NCBI GenBank assembly: GCA_963735885.1
Contig: CAVTMP010000010.1
Span: 216,416-280,415, forward strand
Direction: 5' to 3'
DNA: 64,000 nt
DNA from: JBBSBL01 sp963735885
Lineage (GTDB): Bacteria > Actinomycetota > Thermoleophilia > Solirubrobacterales > Solirubrobacteraceae
Shown here: positions 63,455-64,000 of the stretch, in pieces
Layout: the number at the start of each line of letters is the position of its first letter
How positions within the stretch are numbered: the first letter of the stretch is position 1
The notes under the pieces: model-generated
Seen by the model: only the letters and a program-made list of their open reading frames with translations
Told to the model about the DNA's origin: nothing
Databases searched by the model: none
Program-made: the position numbers and the translations under genes

Positions 63455-63502
63455 GAGCGGGACGGCGTCGAGGGCGGCGAGCCCGGTCCGTTCGGCACCC
63501 GC

Positions 63503-64000
63503 CTACGCGTCGACGGCGAAGATCCGCCACGGCCCGGGCACGCCCTTGAGCTCGTGCTCCCCGCGGTCGGTCAGCGTTTGGCCTGAGCCGACGATGAGGT
63601 CGCGGACGGTGCTGCTGACGAGTACCTCCCCCGGCCCGGCGAGGCTGCTGACGCGCGCGCCGATGTGGACCGCGAGCCCGCCGACGTCGTCATCGGGGAG
63701 CAGCTCGCACTCGCCGGTGTGAAGACCGGCGCGGACCTGCAGGTCGAGGTCGCGGACGCCGTCGCGGATCGCGGTGGCGCTGCTGATCGCGCGGCTGGGG
63801 CCGTCGAACACCGCGAGCGCCCCGTCGCCGAGCGACTTCACGAACCGCCCGCGGTGGCGCTCGACCTCCTCGCGCACGAGGCCGTCGTGGCGCTCCAGCA
63901 GCGACCGCCACGCGCCGTCGCCGAGCTCTGCGGCACGCTGGGTCGAGCCGACGATGTCGGTGAACAGCACCGTCGCGAGCACGCGGTCGCTCACGACCGG
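63503..64000 (-). CDS. class III adenylate/guanylate cyclase domain (partial, N-terminus beyond window)
   Basis: At least 165 aa. The cyclase core is RVLATVLFTDIVGSTQRAAE (metal Asp), FVKSLGDGALAVFDGPSRAI (second metal Asp region), DLQVRAGLHTGECELLPDDD and GLAVHIGARVSSLAGPGEVL. The end is DRGEHELKGVPGPWRIFAVD. Such cyclase domains are often the C-terminal part of larger proteins, and the frame stays open to the right edge (PVVSDRVLATV), so the N-terminal domains are probably missing here. A local GTG start at 63992-63994 is possible. Confidence 0.85.
   Translation of the reverse strand, partial: PVVSDRVLATVLFTDIVGSTQRAAELGDGAWRSLLERHDGLVREEVERHRGRFVKSLGDGALAVFDGPSRAISSATAIRDGVRDLDLQVRAGLHTGECELLPDDDVGGLAVHIGARVSSLAGPGEVLVSSTVRDLIVGSGQTLTDRGEHELKGVPGPWRIFAVDA

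Overview
The window is very G+C-rich (by eye above 70 percent) bacterial chromosome, densely coded on both strands. The gene content suggests a high-G+C actinobacterium. My best inference is class Thermoleophilia, order Solirubrobacterales or a relative. The reasons are exported proteins with an N-terminal region ending in an IPDGGGTITGCY-type motif, many secreted proteins of unknown function, a deazaflavin (F420)-type oxidoreductase, and many GTG starts. I saw no rRNA, tRNA, CRISPR array, plasmid gene or phage gene.

Positions 1-9577 (minus strand) hold one continuous operon for a group 3b-type cytosolic NAD(P)-linked [NiFe] hydrogenase. In transcription order it encodes the beta Fe-S subunit, a small cyclic-nucleotide-binding-fold protein, the gamma flavin/2Fe-2S subunit, the delta small subunit, the alpha large subunit, a maturation protease, a short HypA, HypF, HypC, a second HypC-like protein, HypD, and HypE cut by the window edge. 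Most junctions are 4-base GTGA or ATGA overlaps. No HypB is visible.

Positions 9749-24919 carry exported and metabolic genes: a secreted carboxypeptidase-regulatory-like protein, a fatty acid desaturase, an exported protein whose C-terminus is an IS630 transposase fragment, an LhgO-type oxidase, a beta-propeller/phosphoesterase, an RTX-repeat protein, an aldo/keto reductase, a CocE-type hydrolase, a Vms1/eRF1-like factor and a cytochrome P450. Positions 24990-37195 include an HdeD-like membrane protein, two paralogous small ABM-type proteins, a cupin gene, two tandem sulfatases with a secreted partner, a glycerolipid acyltransferase-like protein and an M15-type peptidase-like protein. Positions 37387-48000 contain a small CMD protein, a PfkB kinase, a CpsB-like PHP phosphatase, a MalT-like STAND/LuxR regulator, an F420-type oxidoreductase, a Tat-exported PLP-barrel protein, an AhpD-like protein and an MMPL/RND transporter.

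Positions 49102-51256 are a two-element insertion-sequence block (IS630 then IS982). Downstream, 51257-56870 holds a papain-like protease/membrane protein/M19 dipeptidase operon facing a divergent amidohydrolase/Vps62-like pair, with a perfect palindrome between them. The rest holds a DUF2182/DUF1326 pair, secreted proteins, a beta-lactamase-fold hydrolase, a glycine-rich exported protein and a cyclase domain cut by the right edge.

Two window-wide patterns matter. First, eleven otherwise well-conserved genes are broken by about 17 single frameshifts, several at runs of five identical bases, so I read them as assembly indels rather than real decay. Second, eight genes have a TANNNT or TATAAT-like hexamer ending 6-10 bases before the start codon and lack a clear Shine-Dalgarno, which suggests widespread leaderless transcription.
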